Under the pieces are notes generated by a model. It ran no database searches, was not told the origin of the DNA, and was given only the letters and a program-made list of their open reading frames with translations. Positions 1 to 9,520 of a DNA stretch of 64,000 nt are shown one piece after another. Within the stretch, counting starts at the first letter, position 1. Each line of letters opens with the position of its first letter. Position numbers and translations under genes: made by a program. Location of the stretch: positions 1-64,000 of the forward strand of contig JAGBNF010000026.1 of NCBI GenBank assembly GCA_017634555.1, written 5' to 3'. Origin of the DNA: Eubacterium sp. GTDB lineage: Bacteria; Bacillota; Clostridia; Lachnospirales; Lachnospiraceae.

Positions 1-247
1 ATAAAGTTTGTAATCCTTGTCATGATTAAACGTTAACGTTTTACCATTCCAAAAATTTACTGATTTTGGATTCGTTCAAATCCGAATATTCTTTTGCGGT
101 ATTTCTACCGCGGTGATTCTCGTGAAAGAATCATTTTTTTAAAAGAATTTTCGGGGTTGTCATGTTAATAAATTATTAAAGATCAAATGCTGTAAACCCT
201 TACTGGCGTTGGCCTCAGTGGTCTTCGTCATCAGCGACAGCTTGTAC
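1..247 (-). other. structured 5' leader of a leftward transcript leaving the window
   Basis: No convincing protein lies in 1-320. Read on the minus strand from the promoter at 248-276, the sequence has a run of small hairpins: GATTCT/AGAATC (115-120 with 127-132), GCGGTA-GAAA-TACCGC with a GNRA tetraloop (96-111), and the 14-bp palindrome at 28-41. It begins with a GC-rich stretch (about 190-245) inside otherwise AT-rich DNA. The downstream gene is outside the window. A strong promoter with a long A/T upstream tract and a long folded leader fits an rRNA operon or a ribosomal/translation gene; that identity is inference only, and no 16S sequence is visible. Confidence 0.4.
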
Positions 248-276
248 ATAATACAACGTAAGTAATATAATGTCAA
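248..276 (-). promoter_or_regulatory. sigma-A promoter firing leftward, with UP-like A/T tract
   Basis: On the minus strand a perfect -35 TTGACA (271-276) is followed by exactly 17 bp and a -10 TATTAT (248-253). Just upstream (about 277-312) lies a nearly pure A/T stretch resembling an UP element. This is one of the best promoter matches in the window and drives the leader at 1-247. Confidence 0.8.
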
Positions 277-320
277 CACTTTTTTTCAATTTTTTTTAAA
301 AATTTTTTCAGTCTCCCGAT

Positions 321-1709
321 TTAGCCCTTTTTTGAAGGCAAAAAAAGTGTAATTTTTATTTCGCCGTTTCCTGAACTCATACGAATATCTCCACCCAGAT
401 GTCTTGCAATATATCTAGCCTCGTATAATCCGATACCGCTTCCTTCTACCCCTGTTGAGTTGGATCCTCTCCACCTGCTGTTAAACACAAACGGCAGCTC
501 ACTCTCCGGAAGAGGTTCACCTTTATTGATCACAGTAATGAAATGTCCCTCATCCGTTTTATCCATTTTGAGAGTTATCCCTGTTCCGTCTCCGTACTTA
601 ATAGCATTATCCATAAACTGCCTCAGGATCCTGCATACTCCGTCCTTATCACTGTCTATAAGAGGGTTACCCTCATACTCAACATTGAAAGGTATCCTTC
701 CAACCTTCAGACGATTAGCATACTCCTCTTCTATAAATTCCTTTATCTCATCTCTATAGAAAGGCTTCTTCTTCGGATCATAATCAAATATCGTAGCATT
801 TGCAGCATCAACCGCTTCTGTTACGATACGTTCTATCTCATCCGCATTGCTTTCAATCTTTCCCGCAAGCTCTGCGTCCTTCTCATTTACCTTGCCTTCC
901 GGATCATACAGTCCCGTTGCTATCGCTTCCGACAGCAGCTTTATATTTGCAGCCGGAGTCTTAATGCCATGAACTAATACCGTAACCAGATTCTGATGCT
1001 CGTCACTTATCCTTCTTATAGACCTTCTGTCGTTTTCAAGTTTATCCGAAAGCATATTCATGCCCCAGATATACTTTCCAAAAAATCTGTCCTTAGATTC
1101 CGGAAGTTTTTCTGTAAAACCACCCTTTGATAATCTTTCAGGATAATCCGACAAACGATTAAACGGTATTATGACTTTCCTGCAGATCCATATACCGTAA
1201 ACTAAAACCAGCAGCATACATACTGCTATTGCAATATTCATAAGCAGAATTATCTTACTCTGTCTGAATTCTGCAAAAGTAAACTCCGAAACCCCGACCA
1301 GTCTATCAAGCATATATATTCCACGGATTAAAGATCCTTCGCCGCCGATTTCAATTTCTTCCCTTACCTGTTCCTCGTTATTTCTGTTATCAAACAGGAT
1401 TATCCTTACATCCTTCGGACACGCTTCTTCTCCGTAAAGACGCTTCCACTCATCTTCTCTGGAATAAAACACCTCATCCATTATCTTTTCGACATTGATA
1501 ACAGAATCATTCGGCCATGCATCCATAACATCCAGCTTAAATGCCGCCGTACTGACTTCAGACTCTATTTCGGCATTAATACGGTCTACGACCACATTTC
1601 TTTCGGATAATCTTTTTGTGGTAAGCTTCTCCCCTACAACATTCACGCATACAAAAAGCAGACCAAATGCGAGAATAATTCCCAGAAGCCTGCCTATATA
1701 GGCCCTCAT
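321..1709 (-). CDS. two-component sensor histidine kinase
   Basis: 462 aa. It probably senses an envelope signal and phosphorylates the response regulator encoded just upstream. An N-terminal membrane segment (about 5-25) and a second one (153-176) bracket an extracytoplasmic domain of about 125 residues. A HAMP-like linker follows, then the H-box LVHGIKTPA with phospho-acceptor His247, an N-box around FMDNAIKYG, and a G-box GSGIGLYEARYIA. The ATG overlaps the regulator's stop by 4 bp, so the two are translationally coupled. Its position downstream of an ABC transporter and a lipoprotein hydrolase suggests that it controls them. The ligand cannot be told from sequence. Confidence 0.92.
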   Translation of the reverse strand: MRAYIGRLLGIILAFGLLFVCVNVVGEKLTTKRLSERNVVVDRINAEIESEVSTAAFKLDVMDAWPNDSVINVEKIMDEVFYSREDEWKRLYGEEACPKDVRIILFDNRNNEEQVREEIEIGGEGSLIRGIYMLDRLVGVSEFTFAEFRQSKIILLMNIAIAVCMLLVLVYGIWICRKVIIPFNRLSDYPERLSKGGFTEKLPESKDRFFGKYIWGMNMLSDKLENDRRSIRRISDEHQNLVTVLVHGIKTPAANIKLLSEAIATGLYDPEGKVNEKDAELAGKIESNADEIERIVTEAVDAANATIFDYDPKKKPFYRDEIKEFIEEEYANRLKVGRIPFNVEYEGNPLIDSDKDGVCRILRQFMDNAIKYGDGTGITLKMDKTDEGHFITVINKGEPLPESELPFVFNSRWRGSNSTGVEGSGIGLYEARYIARHLGGDIRMSSGNGEIKITLFLPSKKG

Positions 1710-2389
1710 GACGTTTCTCCGAACTGATATCCAACCTTATATACGGTCTTTATCAGCTTCGGCTCCCGCGGATCATCTTCGATCTTGTCCCTTAACCAGC
1801 TAACATATACGCCAAGCGAAGAAAGCTCGCTGAAGCAGCTTTCTCCCCAGACATTATTGAAAATAGTCTCCTTCCGAAGTGCCTTGCCCCGGTTCTTCAT
1901 AAGAAATACAAGAAGATCAAATTCCTTTCCCTTTACATCGATAAGAGCTTCGCCCTTATATACCTTTCTCGCACTTATATCCACGGTTATTCCCTCAGCC
2001 GAAAGAATCTCCTTCTCTTCGGCTATATCATACGAACGTCTCATAAGAGCTTTTATCTTTGAGGTAAGTACCGGTATTGAGAACGGTTTATCCACATAGT
2101 CATCCGCTCCGATCTCCATTCCCAGAATCTTACTTTCATCATCGGTTTTTGCACTCATCATAAGAACAGGCATTTTTTTGGTCTTCCTGATCTCACTGAG
2201 AGCCTCAAAGCCATCCTTACCCGGCAGCATAACATCCAGTAGCATCAGCTTAAAGGATTCCTTCTCAAGTAAAACAAGACCATCCTCGGCGCTCTGCACC
2301 CATTCGATGGTCCATCCCTCCTTCTTCAGGAAATCCGCAATCAGCTGTCCCAGCTGCTCGTTATCTTCAATTATGAGAATATCCGTCAT
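1706..2389 (-). CDS. OmpR/PhoB-family response regulator
   Basis: 227 aa. The N-terminal receiver domain carries the acidic pocket (IIEDNE), phospho-acceptor Asp52 in LLDVMLPG, and the conserved Lys in DKPFS. The C-terminal winged helix (about 130-225) ends with the typical YKVGYQF strand. It is encoded ahead of and coupled to the histidine kinase. A ribosome binding site (GAGAGGTG) precedes the ATG. It is a DNA-binding transcription factor whose likely targets are the adjacent ABC/lipoprotein genes, an inference from clustering. Confidence 0.94.
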   Translation of the reverse strand: MTDILIIEDNEQLGQLIADFLKKEGWTIEWVQSAEDGLVLLEKESFKLMLLDVMLPGKDGFEALSEIRKTKKMPVLMMSAKTDDESKILGMEIGADDYVDKPFSIPVLTSKIKALMRRSYDIAEEKEILSAEGITVDISARKVYKGEALIDVKGKEFDLLVFLMKNRGKALRKETIFNNVWGESCFSELSSLGVYVSWLRDKIEDDPREPKLIKTVYKVGYQFGETS

Positions 2390-2473
2390 ATGCGCACCTC
2401 TCTACTTTTCCTGAACAAATAGTGACAAAAGCGCTCAATGCACTTTTGCCACCATATTAACACATTTAGTAGT

Positions 2474-3940
2474 TTAGTAATAGCCGACATCGGTGAAAAG
2501 AACATCATCTGTCGGTCCTGTTACCGGCGTGAATGCCACCTGAATTTTACCGGTGTGATAATCTACAATGATCAACTGTGCAGTGCCGGTATTCCTTACA
2601 TTTACCACATTAGCTTCGCCCTTTGCCTCACCCTGATTAACCTTTTCCTGAGTAAGCGCTGTCTTAAGTTCACCTACCGTAAACTTATCTTTACTGCCTA
2701 CCCACTCATTATATTTATTCCATCTAACTGCATTAACATCCTGGTAAAGAAAATCCTGATTCCCCTCTGTGACAAATGAATTAACTACGCACAGACTGTC
2801 CGGATTATCCCAGGTAAGTCCTTTTAAAAGTGGAGTCTTATTATCACGAAGTATGGAATATCCCATTCCCTTCTCCTGCAGCTGGCTGACTGCATCCTCA
2901 GCACAGTAGCTGGAATTTGCATCCGAGATTATAAGATTATGGCTCCAGGTATAATTCGCACTATTCGACACCATAAAATCACCGACTTCTTTCGCCGAAG
3001 AAAACTCCTCCAGCGCATATCTGAGATCGTAGGTATAACATTTTCTATTCTCATAGATATAGTTTTCTCTGATAGTTCCCACGTCAAGTATTGCCGCAAA
3101 TACACCGTCATCATTTATTGCCGAGACAATACTTTCAAACCCTAAAAACGAAATACCTGTATAGGATCTGTCTCCTTTCTTGGCATGAATGATGCTGTGC
3201 GCCTCACACATCTGACCGTCAGATCCCAGATTCCAATCAAGCAGACGAACTGTAACTCTGTCTCCCGTTTCTGTCTTATCTCCCCAAAGGGAAAGGGCTG
3301 AACATGCTGTTCCTCGAAGAGCTTCGGGAATAAAGCTGAATGTTACCGCCTCCTCGTAACTGATATGGCCATCTTCTTCATATCCGTGAATTCCACCGGA
3401 CATCGCCTCCGCATATGCATCCAGTTCCTTCCAGTAGTCAGATAATCTCTCGTCTTCTTCTACAGTTTTGGCAAGATATGATACTCTGTCCCATACAGGA
3501 TCAAAGTCATCCACAAGCGCCGGAAATCCCCAATAGATATTTTCATAAATATACGGCTCCATAACTTCATGGAAATCAGGATAAGCTTCAAGCACCTCCT
3601 CTGCAAAAGCTTTTCCAACCTCTTCAGGAGTATGATTTTCATAATCAAGAGTCACATCATAATAATGCTCCATCTTCTTTATAACACAGGCTCCGTCTTT
3701 TGAAGAAAATTCGCCTAATACCTTATCGCCGATTCCATCATCTTCATACTTCTTCAGCTCATCAACATATGTATTTGAAACAGGAGTCAGGCTGCTTTCT
3801 TCAGATTCCGGAAATGTAAAGCTATCATAAGTTTCCGTTTTTCCACACCCACCGAAGGCAGTCACCATAAGAAGAGTCAGCGTGGAAACGGCTATTCTTT
3901 TTGTTATTAATAATCCATTACTTATACTTTTCTTTATCAT
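2474..3940 (-). CDS. lipoprotein with C45-type (acyltransferase-like) Ntn-hydrolase domain
   Basis: 488 aa. The N-terminus is a basic, hydrophobic export signal ending in a lipobox-like FGGC (Cys32), so it is probably a membrane-anchored extracytoplasmic protein. From residue 210, GTACSALSLWG is followed by an R-x-L-D-W segment; this matches the acyl-CoA:6-aminopenicillanate acyltransferase/peptidase C45 pattern, in which a Cys (here Cys213) becomes the N-terminal nucleophile after autocleavage. It is likely an amide or peptide hydrolase; the substrate is unknown. It starts 10 bp after the ABC ATPase stop and belongs to the same leftward operon as the FtsX exporter and the two-component system. 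A role in modifying or degrading an exported or imported peptide is inference. Confidence 0.75.
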   Translation of the reverse strand: MIKKSISNGLLITKRIAVSTLTLLMVTAFGGCGKTETYDSFTFPESEESSLTPVSNTYVDELKKYEDDGIGDKVLGEFSSKDGACVIKKMEHYYDVTLDYENHTPEEVGKAFAEEVLEAYPDFHEVMEPYIYENIYWGFPALVDDFDPVWDRVSYLAKTVEEDERLSDYWKELDAYAEAMSGGIHGYEEDGHISYEEAVTFSFIPEALRGTACSALSLWGDKTETGDRVTVRLLDWNLGSDGQMCEAHSIIHAKKGDRSYTGISFLGFESIVSAINDDGVFAAILDVGTIRENYIYENRKCYTYDLRYALEEFSSAKEVGDFMVSNSANYTWSHNLIISDANSSYCAEDAVSQLQEKGMGYSILRDNKTPLLKGLTWDNPDSLCVVNSFVTEGNQDFLYQDVNAVRWNKYNEWVGSKDKFTVGELKTALTQEKVNQGEAKGEANVVNVRNTGTAQLIIVDYHTGKIQVAFTPVTGPTDDVLFTDVGYY

Positions 3941-3950
3941 TTTATTATCT

Positions 3951-4715
3951 CTACCAATCCCTTTCCTGTAACCAGTTACGCAGCTTCCTCTCTCTTACGG
4001 TTATATCCTGCTCCGACTCCAGTTTCCCCAGAACCAGCTCGCCCTGAATATTACCGTCTACAAGGAAGATCACTCTCTCACTGCAGCTGGCAACCTTCTC
4101 ACTGTGAGTTACCATCATGATCGATGTACCTTCACGGCTGGCATTTACAAGCTCTCTTATTACCTCCATGGAAGCCTTCTGATTCAGGGCTCCGGTCGGT
4201 TCATCAGCAAATACCATCTTAGGATTATTGATTAGAGATCTGCAGAGGCACGCTCTCTGCAGCTGTCCGCCTGATACTTCTGTGATAAATCTGTCTGCTG
4301 TATCGATGATGCCAAGTCTTCTCATAAGAGTCTCCGCGTCTTTATTAACCTCAGCTCTGGACTTCTGCTTTGACTGATATCCCGGAAGGATAATGTTATC
4401 TAAGATATTCAGCTTCTTCATCATATACATCTGCTGAAAGACAAAACCCATTTTATTAAGACGAATCTTTGCCATAGCCTTCCTATCCAGCTTTGATATA
4501 TTTTCTCCGTCAAATGTAACATCACCTGAAGTCATACTGTCCATACCGCTTACGGTATAAAGCAGGGTTGACTTGCCTGAGCCTGAAGGCCCCATTATAG
4601 ATACAAATTCCCCCTCTCCCATACTGAAGTTAACATTCTGAAGTACATTGTTACTATATTCATCTATCACATAGGTCTTGCAAAGATCCTTAACCTCTAA
4701 AACCTTATTACTCAT
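3951..4715 (-). CDS. ABC transporter ATP-binding protein (LolD/MacB type)
   Basis: 254 aa. It energises the adjacent FtsX-type permease. Visible motifs are Walker A (GPSGSGKST), the Q-loop (FVFQQMYMM), the signature (VSGGQLQRA), Walker B with catalytic Glu (MVFADEPTGAL) and the H-loop (MVTHSE). The insertion pattern and length fit the MacB/BceA/LolD group. It overlaps the permease gene by 8 bp, so the two are made together. BceAB-like detoxification of cell-envelope antibiotics is one possible role, but the permease lacks recognisable Bce features. Confidence 0.93.
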   Translation of the reverse strand: MSNKVLEVKDLCKTYVIDEYSNNVLQNVNFSMGEGEFVSIMGPSGSGKSTLLYTVSGMDSMTSGDVTFDGENISKLDRKAMAKIRLNKMGFVFQQMYMMKKLNILDNIILPGYQSKQKSRAEVNKDAETLMRRLGIIDTADRFITEVSGGQLQRACLCRSLINNPKMVFADEPTGALNQKASMEVIRELVNASREGTSIMMVTHSEKVASCSERVIFLVDGNIQGELVLGKLESEQDITVRERKLRNWLQERDW

Positions 4716-7137
4716 TTCTAATCCTCCATATTTCGATATTTCTGATCTTTCTTATCACGAGCATCATAACCATAGCTATAAACATTGTTATAAAAATCGT
4801 CCATATTATTGAAAGAAGCACTCCACCACTGAATACAAATCCGGTAAGACCAATCATAGCATTAAATATATATCCGATTGCTCGAGATATAAGCGTTGGA
4901 GTAACAATCAGTGAAATCGCCATAGCTGCCGCAAAAAGCAACATCATTCTTACGAACTGCCATCTCTTCGTTGTTTTTTCATCCACTCCGGTGCTCATAA
5001 GAAGCGCTATCTCCGGTTCCTCATCCTTCATAAATACTGTCTGATACATCACAACCAGGAATCCCAGAACTCCCGTTACAACTATAGCCATCATATTTCG
5101 TAAAAACGTAAACAGAACATCATATATTCCAAGCGCAGCAGCAACAAAATCCTCATCCGTCATCATCTGTCCGGGGAATAACTTATCAAGTTTTTCATAT
5201 TCGGCCTTCTTCTCCGAATCCGGTACATCCAGTGTAAATCCAACCGCATTCCATCCTTCAGATACCGCATCATTAAACTCCGCCGACATGATCACGTCTC
5301 TGTCATTAAATGCTGAAAGCCTGTCAACAAAGCCCGTTACCACAAACTCTTCCTGCTCGCGTGCTCCGGATAAACGATCTTCAGAATATTTATCATATTC
5401 TATCAGGACCTTATCTCCGATATTCACACCATGATTGCTGGCTGTGAAATAATCCATCAATATTTCATTTCTAAGCTTAGGATATTGTCCGCCCTCTCTT
5501 ATAACCATGCCCTCGGGATCAAAATGAAAATTCATCAGAATCGTTTCTGTTTCATCACCAAAGATCATATTTGCATTCTGACGATCCACTGTTTCACAGG
5601 TTGCTGAGATACCATTTTGTTCCATGAGAGTATTCAGATTTCTCACCATGATATCAGCTCTTCCTGTTCCGTTGGAAAGTTCATCAAATGTGCTGTTGTC
5701 CAGATTAGGAACAGCCTCAAGCTTCTTCCATGTATAAAATTTATATAGGAAGTCAGTACTGATAACCGTATCCCTGACCTGAATATTTATAAGAACCACA
5801 CTGCTTCCTATGGCAAATGCAATAAAGAGAAGTATGTATCTTTTAAAATTACCGAATATATCCGTAAGCGCCAGAAACAGCGGAAGGGACATCTTTCTTC
5901 TCTTGCTTAAACTGAAACGGTCACTATGCTTGATTCTTTCCTGTCTCGCTTCACCATGAAGGACATCCATGACCGAAATCTTGTTGATTCTCCTCATAGA
6001 AAACAGGATAAAGAGGATTACAAGTACAACGATAAATACAGCAGATAGAGCAGCTACAACATAATCAACTACTCCTAATGAGTAAGATATGTTGTAATAG
6101 AATCTTCCGATAAGCTTGTTTCCCACAACAGCCCCGAGAATCATTCCTATAATTCCGCCGACAACGGAAAATGCTACATATTTTGCTGCAACCAGCCACC
6201 TGAAGGAAACCGAATCCGTTCCCAGAGCCTTCATTATTCCGAGTTCCCGTTCCTCCTTCTTAATGGCTGATCTGATAGTAAATCCGATAGTAAAAAGTAT
6301 GATGAGAACCATGAATATACAGGTTATAAGCATAAAAAATGTAATAAGCACCGACACAAGTGCTGCATTACTTGTCGTATGTCCATCTCCAAGACAATGC
6401 ATAAAATAGTCTTTATAATTCTCATCCTTTGCTAATTCCGAATTAAGAACTTTTCTGTCATTTTCGGTATATTTCTGTTCGGTATCAAATCCGGTCATTC
6501 CTATCTTCTGCGGACATTCGGAGCTCATCACTTCGTAATCGGCGTCAGATAATATGAATCTGCAAACAAAATCTAATATCGGATCCCTTGTGATTGCTGT
6601 AATAGTGAACTTATACTGTCTCCCCGAAGGTGCGGTAATAAAAAGATCATCTCCTACCTTAAGTCCGGTCTGCATAGAAAACGCATACGGAACAGCCACC
6701 TCTCCGCTGCGGATAGAAAACGGTTTATTATTCCCATCATAAACCAGGTTATATTCCCTCGGCTGCTTCATAAGTGCATACAGTTTATTTCCCGCACTAC
6801 GGTTCAGAAAATCATAATCTACGCCCTCATAATATAAATTTGTATATTCAAATCGAATGGCTTCATTATGTTCAATCTCTGCCTCCGGGTACTTTGCCAT
6901 TATGATATCTTCCATAGCCTTCTGCTGTCCTTCAGCATCGTCCAGCAGCTTGCTATAAATAATTATAGAATCATAAGGCTTGCATCTCTCCTGGGAAACC
7001 TTCACACCTCTGATATTGGCAAACATCAGGAGTGCACTGGCCGCCACCAAAGCGGACACCATCACCATGAAAAGAAGTATGATGACATTCAGCCCCTTAC
7101 TCTCTTTTAAATCTCTTTGTATCATTCTGAAAAACAT
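4708..7137 (-). CDS. FtsX-like ABC transporter permease
   Basis: 809 aa. One membrane segment lies near residues 17-41, a group of three at about 258-385, one at about 435-455 and three at about 690-800. This is the duplicated MacB/FtsX layout with two large extracytoplasmic domains, as in LolC/MacB-type mechanotransmission transporters. The cytoplasmic coupling motif KKEERELGIMKALG follows the second segment. It is the first gene of the leftward operon and has a good ribosome binding site (AAGGAG). A short palindrome (7220-7233) and a TATTAT (7210-7215) upstream could be part of its promoter and a regulator site. The substrate is unknown. Confidence 0.9.
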   Translation of the reverse strand: MFFRMIQRDLKESKGLNVIILLFMVMVSALVAASALLMFANIRGVKVSQERCKPYDSIIIYSKLLDDAEGQQKAMEDIIMAKYPEAEIEHNEAIRFEYTNLYYEGVDYDFLNRSAGNKLYALMKQPREYNLVYDGNNKPFSIRSGEVAVPYAFSMQTGLKVGDDLFITAPSGRQYKFTITAITRDPILDFVCRFILSDADYEVMSSECPQKIGMTGFDTEQKYTENDRKVLNSELAKDENYKDYFMHCLGDGHTTSNAALVSVLITFFMLITCIFMVLIILFTIGFTIRSAIKKEERELGIMKALGTDSVSFRWLVAAKYVAFSVVGGIIGMILGAVVGNKLIGRFYYNISYSLGVVDYVVAALSAVFIVVLVILFILFSMRRINKISVMDVLHGEARQERIKHSDRFSLSKRRKMSLPLFLALTDIFGNFKRYILLFIAFAIGSSVVLINIQVRDTVISTDFLYKFYTWKKLEAVPNLDNSTFDELSNGTGRADIMVRNLNTLMEQNGISATCETVDRQNANMIFGDETETILMNFHFDPEGMVIREGGQYPKLRNEILMDYFTASNHGVNIGDKVLIEYDKYSEDRLSGAREQEEFVVTGFVDRLSAFNDRDVIMSAEFNDAVSEGWNAVGFTLDVPDSEKKAEYEKLDKLFPGQMMTDEDFVAAALGIYDVLFTFLRNMMAIVVTGVLGFLVVMYQTVFMKDEEPEIALLMSTGVDEKTTKRWQFVRMMLLFAAAMAISLIVTPTLISRAIGYIFNAMIGLTGFVFSGGVLLSIIWTIFITMFIAMVMMLVIRKIRNIEIWRIRNE

Positions 7138-7249
7138 GATTTGTTCTCCTTATTTATCAGTCTTCTGATAACCTTTCAGTTACCTCTTTGCTCCGAGCTT
7201 GAAACTAATATAATACACCACTTTTTAAAAAGTCTTTAAAACCGGATAA

Positions 7250-7304
7250 AAAAATAAAAAAACTTCGCATAAGGGCATTTATATAAAATGTACCATATAC
7301 GAAG
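7250..7304 (-). terminator. rho-independent terminator of the cvpA operon
   Basis: CTTCGCATA (7263-7271) pairs with TATACGAAG (7296-7304), with one wobble. On the minus strand the stem is followed by a T-rich run (7250-7262). It lies directly after the stop of the CvpA-family gene at 7331. Confidence 0.8.
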
Positions 7305-7330
7305 CTTTATCATCCTGTTTGTTTATTTAT

Positions 7331-8098
7331 TTACTTTATGTTCGTCAGAAGTTTTATAAAGACATTGTTCTGATCCAGAAGTGAAAGTATAGGATTATCC
7401 CCTATCATCTCGCTGTAGCTTCCCTTAAGGGCGCAGAAGGCGATGGCCATGAATATCATAATTATGGCAAGTCCAACCACCGCTCCGAGGATCATACCGC
7501 CCAGCTTATCGATTCCCGTAAGGATAGGAACCTCCTTAACAGCCGCTCCCAGGATCCAGCATATTACGAGAAGAACAAACTGGATTGCAAGATATGTTCC
7601 CGCAGAACCGATTATATTCATCACAATCTTTGTAAGATAAGAAGACATGTATCTGTAGAAGCCCGTAACATTCAGGCTCTTATACATGTTCTCATTATTA
7701 TTCTCGATAAGCTTATCCTTGAGTGCCTTCGGCAGCTTCATGTAGCGGATCATCTCCATCTGGGTAGCCTTATCCGTTCCGTCTTCCATGATGCTGAGTG
7801 TTTCCTGCTTTGCCAGCTCCGGAATATCCTCCGCCTTTACTCCCGAGTCCTCGAGAACGTCCGCAACCTGTTCATGGATGCCCGCCTCTATCTTAGTATA
7901 TATCTTCTGCTCTATCTGTTCATCCAGATCGGTATTCTGATACAGAAGATCTACAACAAGCGGTGAAAGCAGAAATGAAGCCACTACCGCTATTATTACG
8001 GCTATAACGCGAAGAAGGCTCTTTAAGAGCCCTCTTCTGAAGCCAATTATAACTGAAAGAAGCATTATCGCTCCACAGCTGAATAACATGTAATACAT
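7331..8098 (-). CDS. CvpA-family membrane protein
   Basis: 255 aa. Two hydrophobic segments lie near the N-terminus (about 3-20 and 30-50, rich in Val/Ile). A hydrophilic helical insertion of about 110 residues follows, then two more segments at about 165-185 and 195-225 with the Gly-rich KLGGMILGAVVG motif typical of CvpA (colicin V production family). Family members are linked to envelope maintenance; their biochemical role is not settled. The gene follows the DUF5711 gene with no gap, so the two are probably co-transcribed. Confidence 0.82.
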   Translation of the reverse strand: MYYMLFSCGAIMLLSVIIGFRRGLLKSLLRVIAVIIAVVASFLLSPLVVDLLYQNTDLDEQIEQKIYTKIEAGIHEQVADVLEDSGVKAEDIPELAKQETLSIMEDGTDKATQMEMIRYMKLPKALKDKLIENNNENMYKSLNVTGFYRYMSSYLTKIVMNIIGSAGTYLAIQFVLLVICWILGAAVKEVPILTGIDKLGGMILGAVVGLAIIMIFMAIAFCALKGSYSEMIGDNPILSLLDQNNVFIKLLTNIK

Positions 8099-9325
8099 TT
8101 AATCATCCTCGGCTTTAAGTTTGATAGTTTCCGTCTTTCCTTCAAAGGTAACGATGTATTCATTCGAACCCGAAGAAGGAATCATGGATTTTATCATATC
8201 CGGAAAGGCATACGTAAACTTTGTTCTTCCCTTTTTCGAAACGATCAGGCACTGGTTTCCGCCTGTAATTATGATCTCATCATTCGCTGCATAAATGTTA
8301 TCATATTCGATGTCGAAAGGATAACTGAATAACTCTTTTCCATAAAGATCATAGCATTTAAGAACGTAACCGGCATTATCCGATTCGCCCTCATTCTTCT
8401 TTATAAAACCTACATAGTTCTTATTATATAAGATACTGTAGATTTCCGAACCATACTCTACTCTGGCTCTCTCAGACGGCTTCTCCCTAAAATCGTACAG
8501 TACAAATCCAAGGTCTGAAAATGCGACAACTACATCGTTTGTCACAAATCTGACTCTGGTAACCATTTCGTCCTCGAAGGTATATCCGCCCACTATTCTG
8601 TCAGCGCCCGAGTTCTGTCCTACTTCGCCAAAGTTATATGCAGCAACATTGTTCTTGAAGTTTACTCCGTCCAGCTTGAAGTAGCTTGTAAAAAGCTTCA
8701 CTCCGTCCTCGGATATAGTTATATCCAGAGGGTATCCACTCTTATCTATGGATGTCCTGAAGGTATAAACCTCTCCTCCGTTAGCATCATACATATTGAT
8801 ATAGTTGGTATCATCACCTTCCAGGATTACCGTAAAGGCTCCCTGAACTCCTACATCTATACTGCAGATGCTGTAAGGCATGCTGTTTTCACTTATCATG
8901 CCCTCTGTATTAAATACGCATACCTTGTTTCCGCCTCTGTCGGCAACTACAGCGTAATCACCTCTGCATGCAGCAATAGGTACACTAAAATCGACACCTG
9001 CCGTCCAGACCACATTTCCACTCTTATCTATATAGGAAACACCGTCCGGAGTATACTTGAGCAGATTTCCACCGAACTCCAGATAGTCCGCATTTGCTTC
9101 AAATACAGTTTCAGCCGAGTAAAGGACCTTATATCCCTTGAATTCCTCCATACTGAAATGTACATACAAGACTACTCCGGCTATTATGATTGCAAGAAAG
9201 ATCAGAACTATAAAACCTGTGCGCACCTGACTGTATCTGGCACGGCTGGCTTCGTTCATCTCCTCAAGCTCGGCGGAGCCACCCATTTCTATAATATTGT
9301 CTTCAGTTACTCTTTTTTTCGCCAT
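8099..9325 (-). CDS. DUF5711-family single-pass membrane protein
   Basis: 408 aa from the chosen ATG, which follows an AAGGGAT ribosome binding site. A longer reading frame exists, but its extra residues lack support. A cytoplasmic N-terminus is followed by one membrane helix (about 36-57). The large extracytoplasmic part is built of repeated beta-strand segments with alternating Tyr/Val and Gly/Asp, suggesting a beta-propeller. The overall pattern matches DUF5711 of Lachnospiraceae, of unknown function. Pairing with cvpA suggests a joint envelope role. A small GC-rich hairpin sits just before its ribosome binding site. Confidence 0.7.
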   Translation of the reverse strand: MAKKRVTEDNIIEMGGSAELEEMNEASRARYSQVRTGFIVLIFLAIIIAGVVLYVHFSMEEFKGYKVLYSAETVFEANADYLEFGGNLLKYTPDGVSYIDKSGNVVWTAGVDFSVPIAACRGDYAVVADRGGNKVCVFNTEGMISENSMPYSICSIDVGVQGAFTVILEGDDTNYINMYDANGGEVYTFRTSIDKSGYPLDITISEDGVKLFTSYFKLDGVNFKNNVAAYNFGEVGQNSGADRIVGGYTFEDEMVTRVRFVTNDVVVAFSDLGFVLYDFREKPSERARVEYGSEIYSILYNKNYVGFIKKNEGESDNAGYVLKCYDLYGKELFSYPFDIEYDNIYAANDEIIITGGNQCLIVSKKGRTKFTYAFPDMIKSMIPSSGSNEYIVTFEGKTETIKLKAEDD

Positions 9326-9337
9326 TTTTATCCCTTG

Positions 9338-9351
9338 CCGGGAAATCCCGG
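9338..9351 (-). promoter_or_regulatory. GC-rich hairpin before the DUF5711 ribosome binding site
   Basis: CCGGG-aaat-CCCGG is a compact self-complementary sequence in the untranslated leader, a few bases upstream of the AAGGGAT site. It could lower translation or stop readthrough. There is no adjoining T-run, so it is not a standard terminator. Confidence 0.4.
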
Positions 9352-9433
9352 TCAATTATTTAAGATTGTGATGTTAGTTACGGCCGGACTTTAGCAGTCC
9401 AAATTTTATTGTACTACCATTTCTGCTGATTGG

Positions 9434-9479
9434 CAAATAAAAAGCGCCTCTATCTGCCTTTCAGCTTTTAGAGACGCTT
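9434..9479 (-). terminator. terminator of the CotH surface-protein gene
   Basis: A 10-bp stem (9442-9451 with 9470-9479, one G-U pair) is followed on the minus strand by TTTTTATTT. It lies about 40 bp after the stop codon at 9521 and separates that gene from the DUF5711/cvpA unit. Confidence 0.7.
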
Positions 9480-9520
9480 ATGATGCGCGGTATCACTCTA
9501 CTTCATTATCATTCATTAAA

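Noticed and set aside
1-320. 23-codon reading frame on the minus strand beginning MTKTTEANA
   Set aside because: Very short, no ribosome binding site, and better explained as part of the transcribed leader.
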